Positions 24,321 to 35,123 of a DNA stretch of 64,000 nt are shown piece after piece (positions within the stretch are counted from its first letter, which is position 1; the number at the start of each line of letters is the position of its first letter). Source of the stretch: Eleusine coracana subsp. coracana (taxonomy: Eukaryota > Streptophyta > Magnoliopsida > Poales > Poaceae); NCBI GenBank assembly GCA_032690845.1, contig CM064417.1, positions 15,220,501 to 15,284,500 of the forward strand. Reading direction: 5' to 3'. A program made the translations under genes and the position numbers. The notes under the pieces were generated by a model, which had not been told where the DNA came from, did no database searches, and was given only the letters and a program-made list of their open reading frames with translations.

Positions 24321-25529
24321 AAGAGGGTGGTGGTGGTGGAGCGGGAGCTTCATGAAGATCATGTGAGTTTAACCACAAGTGACATGGACCTGAATGTCAT
24401 ATCTACTCGCGAGGGAGGTATCCGTGTTTGTTCTTGGTAGTTGTAGTGTGTTTTTCCTTCTCTTGCATTGCATGGTAATTAGGACTCCTTTATGACTAGT
24501 ATGTTTTGTATCCATGCATGTGTAAATAACTAAAAGAAAAACACATAAAAATTAGTCAATGTTTAACCCAATCAAGATAGCTATAAGAAAAGGGGAGTGC
24601 TTGAGATGGTGGTTTGGCTTCTCTCAAGGCAAGGGTATGGCTTATAGTGAGTAAGCTTGAGAGGGGTTCAAACTCGACATTGTTAGGTTTTATTTGTGTC
24701 TTGTTTAATATTGTTTGCATTCACATGACATGTTTACTTTCATTACATATATAAAATGCTTGTTGCATGCATCATATAGGAAACACAAAGGTGACTTTTC
24801 TCACTTGGAGATATTTGTGCCTCATGATCTATATGAGATTACATCTCCGCAAGTGTGACCAAAGGAAAGGAATGTGTTTCATGACCATTGAGCAAGCTCT
24901 TATGAACTCCGAGGTTAAACCCACTCGCGCGGTTCATGGACTAAGGCTCATACATACCCTTTTGGCTCTTATTTGCTTTGGTTCTTATTTGCTCGATTTT
25001 TCATTTGGCATTTGCAAAAAGTATAAGGCCATAAAGAGCCACTATTTGAAAAAGAGTGTTTGAGAGTTCCCTTCATGCTCCAAGTGCAGTATTTATTTGG
25101 GTGTTAAGTGAGGGCGCTTAGAAAATGGAGAAATTCCTTGACTCTGTGAAAAATCTGGTAGTGACCGTACAATCCGCTCTAGGGACCGTACAATCCGGTC
25201 TGTGCTCCAAAGCGCAGGGTTTTGGGTTGTCTGGATGAAGTGACCAGACAGAAGAGGTCTTAAGACCATACCGTCCGGTCTGTGACAACTTCCCAGCATA
25301 TTCGGAACTGACCGGACAGTCCGATCTTTAGACCGTACCGTCTGGTCACTACATTGAAATCTCGAACATGCTTTCAATCTGTGACCGTTGATCTTGCCTT
25401 GCTGAGATCTCGACCGTTGATTCTTGTTTGACCTAGGTCAAAATCCCGAAGCCAACATTTGTTCTCTTCCTCGTTCAACCCCGTCACCGAGAACCCGCTC
25501 CAGACTCGCCGCCTCGCCTCCGTCATCAT
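24321..25529 (+). other. Post-gag non-coding segment of element A
   Basis: This is where pol would be expected, but no protease, integrase or RT motif appears in any frame. The sequence to about 25208 is nearly colinear with 52522-53412 in copy E, so the junction is shared. It carries palindrome repeats at 25155-25350. The interior is cut at 25530 by a Gypsy LTR. Confidence 0.75.
25155..25350. repeat. Second palindrome cluster, downstream of gag
   Basis: Imperfect GACCGTACAATCCGGTCT-, ACCGGACAGTCCGATC- and GACCGTACCGTCTGGTCAC-type units repeat here, related to the LTR palindromes. The first two units also occur in copy E at 53355-53405. Confidence 0.75.
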
Positions 25530-28385
25530 TGTAACGACCCACATTTTTGTATCAATTTCAAAATCCAATGTCAAATTCAAATCTGGATCAAATCCTGGCT
25601 CAAATAATATTTGAATCGATCTCAAATAAATGTCAGGCCATTTTTTCTTTGTGCCTATGACGTGGGCCGCTTCTCTATTTTTCCTACGCGCCAGTCCACC
25701 TCTTACTTTCCCTTCTGGATCAAAACCCGTGGCAGAAATGGCCCAACTGGCCCAGGCCGATGCCACCACCTACTCCCTCTGGTTTTCTCTCTTTCGATCA
25801 TGGCCGCAAGCCATCGGGGCATGGACGCCCAAATCCACGTGGCACCATCGCGGCCATCCGCGCCCCCCGAACCCGAGGCCACTGCCTGCCTATAAGTAAC
25901 CCGAGCCACCACCGCTAACCCTAGACCCTCTCCCGCACTGTAGGCGCCGATACCCAAACCGTTGTCGCCTCTCTCCTTCGCTGCCAGCGTAGGGCCACGC
26001 CAAGGGCCGCCGTTGGTAAGCTGCCTTCTCATCCGCTTCCTCTTGACCTGGCGCACCTCCTCATGTTGATTGCGTCGTGGTTTTGGTTGAAGAGAAGGAG
26101 AATTCCAAAGATCGCCGTTCGTCGCCGCTAGCTCATCATCGCCGATTACCCCCGTCCTGGTGAGCCTCGTTGTCTCTTTCTTCACGTCCCCTAGTTCTTG
26201 GCCTTTGCTGTCGCTTGTCCCCGAATCTGACCCCTGCTCTTGGCGTAGATTTGCCGGAACGGAGTCGTTGTCTATGGCCGCGGTCACCATCTGCCCAAGC
26301 CGAGGACTGAAGCCACCATCGCTGTCGTCTCCCTCCATCCTGACCTCCGAGATCGCGTCTCCCTTCACAAACCACTTCGGTAAGACTCGGCCTGCCTCCC
26401 CGTCACCCCTTCTCCCCTGGATCCTCTCTCTTTTGTGTGATCCACTCGCATCGCTGCCGCTCTATGCTCGTGCGTCCAGCGCGCCACGCGTGCTCATGCG
26501 CGGGTGGCTTGCGCCTGGTCTGCCAAGCAACCGGGCCGCCGCCTTGCAGCTGGTTCGTCGCTGGGCCAAGGCCTGCCATGCGGCCTTGTTGGCTTTCTGG
26601 GCCGAGACGTGGTCTTGCAGGCTGGTGTGATGCTAGGCCCAAAGGTCTGTGCAGCATGTTCTGTCTAGGCCGACCCAGAAGAAATCTTGAGCAGGCCAGT
26701 TTGCTTTGGGCCAAGGCACGTGGGCTGTTTGCAGGTTTGGGCCACACATCACACCAGTCTTGTATTAACCCATAGGTTTGCTGTCCTTGTTTATTTTCTG
26801 GTGCATGGACTTGGTCCACCATGGGATGCTCTCTGCCACCCAATGATAGATGGGCCCCATTAGCTAGCCATAAAAACCAGAAAAGAATATTTCCTGAAAT
26901 ATTCTATGTTAATGTCCAGAAATTCATTTATCTCCTGTTTATCTTCGGAATTCATAGTAATTCCATCTTAGCTCTATTTTTAGTGATTCCAATTGTGTTA
27001 GTTTCTTAAGATTAATCTCAAATCATTGGTAGTGTCCTTTGAGCCTAACTAGCATCTTTTAGGTTCGCAATTTAATTTGACTCATGATCATCTGTATTTG
27101 TCGTGACTTAACAGTTGTTTCCGATTCGATGTACAGACCCACCGAAGCCGTAGAAGTACGAGCAGGAGCGTTTAGAGGACCAGGACCCCACTTGGAACCC
27201 CAACTCTCAAGGCAAGCCGCTTTCCTTGATCACTATTGTTTACCCAGTTTTTAAAACTACATGATTTGTTTGCAACCGTTTTGCATGCTCACTAATTAAA
27301 TTGTCGCTAGATCATACCTAAGGCCCTACATGCTTACATTTCCACTGTTAATCCATAGGAATGATTTGCTACTATGATGACGCTTAGTATGCTTAGTCGC
27401 ATAATTTCAACCCTCACCTGGACACTATAAAATAAATTTGTGTAAATGATTCAAAATATGCTCTGCGTGTGTGATTGCAAATAAACTCCACTAAAAACTG
27501 TTTTAGTGCAGGTGGGCGTAGGTGATCAGGTGCCGGGGGGTAAATTGGGCAACCCCCATTGGGAGAGTGTCTGTGATGGACACAGTTGAGTTGAGACTTG
27601 GGCTATAAGTCTCTGTTGTGGTTTTGGTTGTTGAGGTTTTGGTGGAGGAGGAGATAGGAGGATTTGCCTACCTCTACGGCTTGAGGACCGATTCTTGTGT
27701 TGCATGACTCCCGGACATTTCTTACACACCACATCGACCCTGTCTAGGCAGTGGATGGATCTTGATACTTGCAGAGGACTAGTGATCTAGCCGTAGGCGT
27801 ACGCGGTAGGTGTTAGTGGTGTCCGTAGGTTGCAACCTGGCTCCACGAGAGGGATATCCCACCTGATAATTGGTAGGCCCGTCACAACTTTAGGACCCTT
27901 GTCTTGCGAGACTCTGGGAGCTCAGTTCTAGACATGCGGGAGACACCAGTCGATGGTTGAGGATGGATTCTGTGTGTGCTATATTACTATCCACCAGTTA
28001 TACTATATAGCCACATCATGTGGGTATAGGTGTATATGCTCTGCAGAGTTATAATCTATGTGCATAGCCGCGTCCTCGGTAATGGAAAACTGTCTTGTGA
28101 GCACCCACTTGAGATTTGTTTTACTGTTCCTTTCCGCCTCTCTTGTTTTGCATCCAGCCTAGAACTGTGGCCCAGTTGGGAGGATATTAGCTGGGATTAA
28201 AATTTGAACCTTTGTTGGGACATGTTGATCTCAATAAGGCAAGATAATAAAACTTGATAATTGAAAATGCTTTGAAAGGTTTTGAAAAAAATGTTTGCCA
28301 ACTTAGCTTTTCGCACTCAGCCATAACCCCTCCTTGAAATACTTGCATGCATAGCATGATTTTATTGAACATCTATGTATGCCCA

Positions 28386-28770
28386 TCATATGAAGGAAAT
28401 TATTCTATGTTTGGTATTGAGACCAACTTTACTTTGAGCTTCATATGATTTAGTCTCAAAGTATGATAAAAGAGTGACTGTAAAGGTATGCTTCCTATTA
28501 TTGCCCATTATTTGAAGATGCATTCTTTGGATTGTACTTTCATGTGATGAACTCCCTATGGTCATATCGCTCTCACATGTGCTCATAGTCTTTGTCATGA
28601 GATTCTTGCCCTTTTCGGTGCTTGATGCCAAAGGGGGAGAGAAAATGGAGGATATACAAGGAGGGAGAGATGAATGAAGAAAAGAGCAAATAGAATAGCT
28701 CTTATGTGCATATTGTTTTCCATTATCATTATTTGATAGTGTTGTCATCAATCACCAAGAAGGGGGAGAT
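28386..28770 (+). mobile_element. 3' internal remnant of a second Copia element with PPT
   Basis: It includes GATGCCAAAGGGGGAGAG (about 28624) and ends at a polypurine tract AAGAAGGGGGAGA (28757-28769) directly before an LTR, as at the 3' end of SIRE/Maximus elements. The left boundary with the Gypsy LTR is approximate (28340-28390). No coding region is recognisable. Confidence 0.6.
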
Positions 28771-31169
28771 TGAAAGGTCTAGGTCTCTAGCCTTGAATCA
28801 ATGACGAGTTTTGGTGATAAATGACAATGCATGTTGGAACTAACCTTTTATATAAGTTTGTGAGTTTAATGTTAGGTTATGTTTCGGCATCAAGCAAAGG
28901 TCAAGAATAATATATTCATAAAAGCTATGGACCCATTACAAGATGATTGATTGATTATATGTTGGAAATTCTCATATGGTGAAGATGCTTGACAAAGGAT
29001 GATGGTAATCAATGTGTTGATAAAGGTGTCGGTGGATATAATCAACATACGTGCTTAAAGATGAAGACACATCACATGTTCAAATGTCAGACACAACATA
29101 TTACTGATTCATGATAAGGGATGATATTGATGATAGTGTTGATTGTTGATACAAGCGACACATATACATAAAGAAGATCAAGACACTTCATGAAGGAGAA
29201 TTAAATATCCCTATAGTTGATGATGTCAAAATGGTTATGTTAATACTTGGTATTAAATGGAAATATCAATGCAAGTATTAGTTGGAATCCATGAGTTAAT
29301 AAGTGACGATGGTCAAAGCAAGGATGTTATTATAAAATTAGAATATGGATTTCAAGTGACCATTTACAAGAAGATAAAAGTCATGAATTTGAAAATATCA
29401 TCTTGGAGATCAAATTGACAAAGTGGATACATTGTTGATGTTGGATACAAAGTAGTGTTGCATGGAAAGGCGGTGAAGGTTAGGCAAGACTCGGCTGCGA
29501 TGGACCATGTGCGAGGGTGAAGGGCAAGCAAGAGGCTTGGCGCCGAAGGACCAAAGGCAATGGTGAAGAGTGAGTTAAGGCTTAGCGCGATGAACCATGC
29601 AAGACCATCTGAAGCTATGGATTATCCACATCACTCATTTAACGGAACAAGAAGATGATGTTGATATGTCACAACGAGTGCAATTGACAAAAAGAGCTAA
29701 AGGTGAACATACAATATCAAAAGAAGACCAAGTGGCTTGAATATAGGAAGTTGTGAAACTTCATAAGTGGATGAACATCAAGCCTATCTCATATGGACAT
29801 TGCTCCAGCCAAAGTTATAATATTGGATATATATGTTTATTGATGGTTAATCAAATAAATATCCAAAATGATCAATTGCTTATGGAGTTGGCGATCCTTA
29901 AAAAGAAGAATGAAGACGATATCGAGGTGTTCCTCTTGACATAGATTTTCTGTTGCTATTGAGTCTAGGAACGTCGTACTATAAAGAGGGATGTAACTTT
30001 GATGGCTTTGCTCTTGTCTCGGTGCTCAAATTGATTCAATAACCTTTGGGGGAGTGTTTAGAAAACCTATGTGTGATTTTGGATCTTGGTAATAGCTGGG
30101 TTGGATAGCCCTTTAAATTATCTTTTCGTAGAGTCCAAGATCACCTAAATCGACCTCCTGAGTCAAAAGTTATGGGCATTTTTCTATCCGTTATCTGCGT
30201 GTATTGTTCTAATCGGCAGTGCTGATCCGGAACTTAGAAAAACGTGTTTTCCTTGCCCTCTGTAGTTCCCTCATCGGCAGTGCCGATGCAGGACATCCAG
30301 AGCCCCAAACGGCTAGTTTTGAGCCTCTCTATCGACAGTGCCGATGCGGGACATCCAGAGCCCCAAACAGCTAGTTTTTGAGCCTCTCCTATTTATACCC
30401 CTTTTGTTCCCAACGGTTGGGGTGCCAAAAATACATCAAAGAAACATCCATTTGAGCCAAAAATTATGTCTCCACTCTCTATTGATTAGTGCTATACCTT
30501 GTGGGTGAGATTGGGTGAGAGATTGAGAGAGAAAGAGCAAACCTCCATTGTTGATCACTTGAGCAAGCAAGCAATCGTTGTGGCATTTGTTACTCTTGGG
30601 AATTCATCTCCTAGACGACAAGGTGTTGCTCGGTGAGCTCCCAAGCTTGTGGTGAGCCGCAGGAAGTTTGTGAAGGTTTCGATTGACCTCCGAAAGGAAA
30701 GGAATCAAGAGAAAGAAATTTGAGGAAAAGGGTTGAAAGAGACCCGGCTCAAGTGTGACCGAGCCCCTCAACGGAGACGTAGGACTTATTTGAGGAGTCC
30801 AAACTTCGGTAAACAAATATTGTGTCTCCGTGTGCTCCTTTATTTACTTGTTATTTTTTCATACTCTAGGGTTTGCTCTTATATTTGCTTAATTTACTAG
30901 ATCTACTTGTGTAGCTTATGTCTAGTAGTTGCTATATTGTTGTAGTGCTTCATATTAACTGTTGTAGTCTTTTCATCAACCTAATAACTGTGAAACCAAC
31001 TCAGATTTACATTTGGCCTACTTTCTGTACCACTATCGGCACTGCCGATTGAGCATCAGCAGTAGCCATCGACACTGCCGATCATACTGATTTTTTGTTA
31101 AGTCAAATTTCACAAAAATTTATAGTTTCACCTATTCACCCCCCTCTAGGCGGCATCAAGGTTCTTTCA
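28771..31169 (+). mobile_element. 3' LTR of a second SIRE/Maximus-like Copia element
   Basis: The 2.4 kb segment is bounded by TGAAAG...CTTTCA and preceded by a PPT. It ends with CTATTCACCCCCCTCTAGG, the U5-type end also seen, slightly changed, in element A LTRs. A TATA-like CTATTTATACCCC is near 30388. ATCGGCAGTGCCGAT-type palindromes precede it and recur near 31035. Its 5' LTR and body are missing from the window. Confidence 0.72.
30205..30350. repeat. TCGGCAGTGCCGAT palindromes upstream of an LTR TATA
   Basis: Three imperfect copies occur (about 30212, 30273, 30332). Two sit in a repeated unit that also shares GACATCCAGAGCCCCAAAC. The last copy ends about 45 bp before the TATA-like motif near 30388. 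Two further copies in the opposite register are near 31035 and 31070. Confidence 0.75.
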
Positions 31170-31403
31170 CTTCCGCTAGATGTCCTGATGTTCTCTCTTG
31201 GCCTGTGCGCCATGCTCATGTACCCCAATGATGATGTTTAACTTATGGAGTTGGAACCCTGTTAATCTATCTTATCTTTGTGTTTTGATCTTTTTTATAG
31301 TTTTATGGTATTACTTGTGAATGGATGTACAAGCTATCCTCCTTGGCATAGCTGTGAGGTACAAGCGACACGGTTTTGCCTTTTGGTAAAATCAGGTCGT
31401 CAC

Positions 31404-32206
31404 AGTCGTCATTGCCTCCGGCCGAGCCGCCGCCGGGTCGTGCCTCGTTCACTCCAGCGCCGTTGCTTGCCGCACCTGCGCAGCCGTGCTGTGCTCGTGC
31501 AAGCCCTAGCGCCGCCGCAAGCCACCGCCTCCTCTACCCAAATCGCCACCGCCTTGCCGACGTGCATTGCCGCCGTGCGCCTCTGCTCCCTCACCGTCAC
31601 AGTACCGTTGCCGCCAGTTCCCTTCTCGTGCAGGCGCACCACTGCCAGAGTCGAGCTCCACCACTGATTGTTAGGGCAAAGCTTACCCCTTCCTCTCCTT
31701 CTCCACTATCGGTGTCAAAAGTTCCATCGTTTCGGCGATCAGTTGCAAGATCGTTGCGATTATCGACTTTGGATTCTCCAGTGTATTGTGCTTTCCCCTA
31801 TTCATCGATTTATGCCCTAAAATTTGAGCAATTAGCGCTAATTTATGCAATTGGATTAATTGCCCAATGTTTAGTTGCATTAATTAGGTAATTAGCTCAA
31901 CCTAACTGCAATTAATTCCATGTCTATCTGTAAATTACATGTCTAGGGTTTGTCTCCCATTTAGTCTACAGTTAGATTTATTACCTATTATTTGACTGCA
32001 CACTAGATGACTCGCACCAGCCACATATAGTCGATGATCACTGTTGTTATTTTGCATATTTGTCTAGTGATCATGTTCTTCATTCAGTGCTAGGATTTCT
32101 ATTGCGCATTCTTACCTAGCGGTGCTTTGCTTGTAGATTTTATATAGGTTCTATGCTCATCCTGTCTATACCTACATGCGTGCAGTGACACTTGTCAACA
32201 GCAGAG
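31404..32206 (+). other. Non-coding leader before the second ORF of element A
   Basis: A GC-rich first half (31404-31670, proline/alanine-like in every frame) is followed by T-rich, intron-like sequence. It ends in a CAG directly before GAG-ATG at 32207. No pol coding is present. The composition change resembles a plant 5' UTR exon plus intron, but splice sites cannot be proven here. Confidence 0.45.
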
Positions 32207-34484
32207 ATGGTAGGATCAGGTCAGGACAAGGGTAAGAGCAAGATGCCAGAGAAGCCCAGAGGCAGGAAGCGGACCAGGCTAGACCCAGAGTCAGAGAGGG
32301 CCAGGAGAGTTGCTAGACACCTAGATGCCATGGAGGAGTCACGCAGGACACAAGGGATACAATTGATCTTAGAGCTGTCTGGTGACACTCAGGGACTCAG
32401 GAGGAGTACCCAGCAGAGGATAATGGCTACAGGAGTGACTCCAGCACCTTGGTCGTAGAGTACTCCAGCTTCCCGTCAGGGGAGGTCGTCGAGACCTACG
32501 GAGCAGGGATCCTCCAGACAGCAGAACGAGTCTGAGGAGGAGAGCTCAGAGTACGAGTCTGAGGAGCTCGAGGAGACAAAGGAGACCGAGCAGACACAAC
32601 CAGCTGGACCCCAGAGGACAGCTCATCGGGCAGGAGACCCGAGGTGCACCTCTGAAGTGTGCACGAGGAGGCTGCAAAGACTAGTAGAGCCAGTTGGAGA
32701 GACAAACATTCTTAAGGTTCCTACGAAGGATCTTAAGACGCTTAGTCTGGTCTCCTTTAAGCAGTGGGTTCCAGTCCTCAGGGACCCGACTGTAGGAGAG
32801 AGGTACTAGACCAGTCTTCAAAGGAGGATTGATGAGGGCATGAGACCCTACCTTGCCAGGAAGGGTAAGGCTGGACTGTTTGTGCCGCAACAGTACACTA
32901 CCTACCAGGATATGAGAAGAGCCACAGGCACAGACATGGAGCAATACTTTACTTACTTGCCTGGATTAGCAGAGTTAGTCACTGAGCCCTACAGATTCAG
33001 AGAGGATATTGTGTTAGAGTTCTATGACAAACTGTGGGTAGCCAAAGACCGCTCTGAGTTTTGGTTCTTATACAAAGGACAGCCACAACGTGTTACCAGA
33101 GAGGATCTCATAGCTAGCTTTGGACTTCTTGCTTTAGATTTCCAGCTATACAAGAGTGCCTATGGTATCCTCGCTCCACCCCGCAGACCATAGGGAGGGA
33201 CCCTACCTCCAGACGAGATGGTGTCAGTCGCCTTTCCACCACCGCACACCCCAGGTTTTGACAGAGGCCCTGCGAGACTCACCGTAGAGGCCAAGGTGGT
33301 TAGAGCGATAGTCACCAGGATTATCATTTCTAGGTGTGAGTACAGAGAGGGCAATGGCAGCCATACTGAGGAGACAACCATTTGACTTGGCTGATTTACT
33401 GATTGGTGAGATGGAGGAGGTTATCTCTGAGAGGGTAGGAGAATGTCACTTAGTCTATGGTCCATACATCTGCTATCTTTTGAGGAGGATGGGACTAGTG
33501 ACAGAGGAGCAGTACGACATGTTCCCTGAGGTGACCAGCAGCTAGTCACCTCGAGTCCCCAGGGGTTCACAATTAGCCTGGAGTCAGCAGACGGGAGAGG
33601 AGGAGCAGGAGACACCGCTAGTCACTCACGAGCAGGCAGCTCATCCAGAGATGATGATTCTTGAGTCAGCCAGTACAGGAGCACCTCCCTAGCCTGCAAG
33701 GACACAGTCAGAGGACACTATCACTATTGCAGTACTTGCAGGACGTCTGAGTGAGTTCATTCAGAGCACAACTGAGGATAGACGTTAGATGATGGAGGTC
33801 ATCAGTGGACATGCAGAGCTTCAGCGATAGCAGATGATGGTGATGACTACACTGATGACCCAGATGGCCGAGTTCACTTAGAGACAGGCCAGCCAGCAGC
33901 CAGGATCTTCTACTATTTCATAGTTTTTGATGCTGTAGACAAAGCTAGGCCCCTTCACTGCCATGATGATAGTCCAGTCCAGCGGGTTGTCACACTTAGG
34001 GGTGTTATCGACAGGGGGAGCAGGACAGACTCATTCACCAGCTCAGTTCTCCCCAGTGTCTGCCTTCTCAGTATCTATGTTGTTCACTTCACCGACATAC
34101 TCTTCGACTTCACAGATGGCAGAACCTTCCTCCTCTTAGCAGCTACTAGTCAGGAGTCTATATTCTGATATAGTGCACACTACACATGCAGAGTCCCAGA
34201 CAGCCCTAGAGTCAGCTACAGCTCCACCCCCTTCTGCTACAGACGTCCCTCTAGTCACACCTGAGGTAGTAGAGGATCTTGTCCGTCGTGGCTTTACTCA
34301 GGAGGATGTGGATGACCTTGCTCTTCTTCAGGCGAAAGTTGCCAAGGAGACATCCACAATCCCACCAGCAGGGCAGGACAGAGGGTCTGAGTCACCGGTA
34401 AACCTTGACAGCAGGACCCAACACAGGAGCAGCCCAAAGCGGAGCCTTCAGAGGACGTTGCTGCACCACCTCTTTCGATCATGA
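32207..34484 (+). pseudogene. Second ORF of element A (env-position ORF), eleven TAG stops and one frameshift
   Basis: From ATG 32207 the frame encodes a basic start (GQDKGKSKMPEKPRGRKRTR), an acidic Glu/Ser stretch, then a folded-looking middle (SLVSFKQWVPVLRD, YLPGLAELVTEPYRFRED, EFWFLYKGQPQRVTREDLIA). After a frameshift near 33300 come RRQPFDLADLLIGEMEEV and a Gln/Ser/Pro-rich C-terminus ending at TGA 34482. In-frame stops at 32456, 32807, 33191, 33543, 33690, 33786, 33828, 33879, 33921, 33936 and 34137 are all TAG. Its place between the gag region and PPT matches the env-like ORF of SIRE/Maximus elements. I see no clear signal peptide or fusion peptide, so 'env-like' is positional only. 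A related C-terminus is in fragment C. Confidence 0.75.
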
Positions 34485-35123
34485 GCGCTTAGTTATTTCT
34501 CTTTTCCTCTTTTTGGTGTTTGTTGCCAAAGGGGGAGAAGTAGTCACAGGTCTAGGGGGAGTGAGAGTGTGATCCGGTGCGATCGAGAGTCACTAGCTTG
34601 TATATAGGGGGAGCATACATGTACATTGGTTTTGGGACATAGATACATTTGGATCTTATTTTGATGGATTTATTGAGTGTTCATGGATTTTGATGAGTCA
34701 TGGTTTTCTTTCACGTATGTTTGACTCATCTTGATCTCACTTGGTTTATTTTCATACGCAGTGCTTTGTTCTTCATTATTTACCCTTTGTGCCTGTGTAT
34801 GATTCCATGATGATGATTGCTTGTTCTTAATTCCTATCATTGCCATGTTATCCTATTGCATATCATCATTCATGTCTTACATTGCATGTTTTTATACTTT
34901 AATTAATATCTTCAGATAACATGCATGCATATCATCTAGAGTGTGCTCTTCTTTCTTATTTCTCTTAGCTCTTGATGACGCTTGATTGAGTAGGACCTTG
35001 AATATTCAATGCTTATGCTTTTGAGGTTCCTCTCGATCGTTGTGTAGCTCTTTTAGCCCTGTTGTTTTATGATAAAGATTATGATAAGTAGTGGTTGTCA
35101 TTAATCACCAAAAAGGGGGAGAC
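34485..35123 (+). other. 3' non-coding region and polypurine tract of element A
   Basis: An internal PPT-like CCAAAGGGGGAGAAG lies near 34526. The true PPT, AAAAAGGGGGAGA (35110-35122), abuts the 3' LTR. The stretch matches the inverted sequence at 48161-48770 in fragment C. No gene is seen. Confidence 0.8.

Larger units (their letters stand above)
25530..31403 (+). mobile_element. Tekay-type Gypsy solo LTR, interrupted by a Copia fragment
   Basis: It starts TGTAACGACCCACATTTTTG and ends AAATCAGGTCGTCACA. Both ends and much of the interior correspond, in reverse complement, to the chromovirus LTR at 55227-58524. A TATA-like TATAAGTA is at 25891, matching the minus-strand one near 58138. LTR sequence runs 25530 to about 28385 and resumes at 31170 (CTTCCGCTAGATGTC...), totalling about 3.1 kb. 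No gag-pol is attached. Flanks read GTCATCATT and GTCGTCATT, but an exact 5-bp duplication is not clear. Confidence 0.75.

Noticed and set aside
24767..25063. 98-codon frame after gag, repeated at 52969-53265
   Set aside because: It is present in both copies because they are homologous DNA. The start is not a good ATG context, substitutions show no coding pattern by eye, and it has no domain.
25703..26368. 221-codon minus-strand frame in the Tekay solo LTR
   Set aside because: It is antisense to a GC-rich LTR leader, low complexity, with no recognised domain and overlapping frames on both strands.
34137..34145. Programmed stop-codon readthrough at TAG CAG CTA
   Set aside because: The motif fits UAG-CAR-YYA, but ten other TAGs and a frameshift lie in the same ORF, so decay is the simpler explanation.
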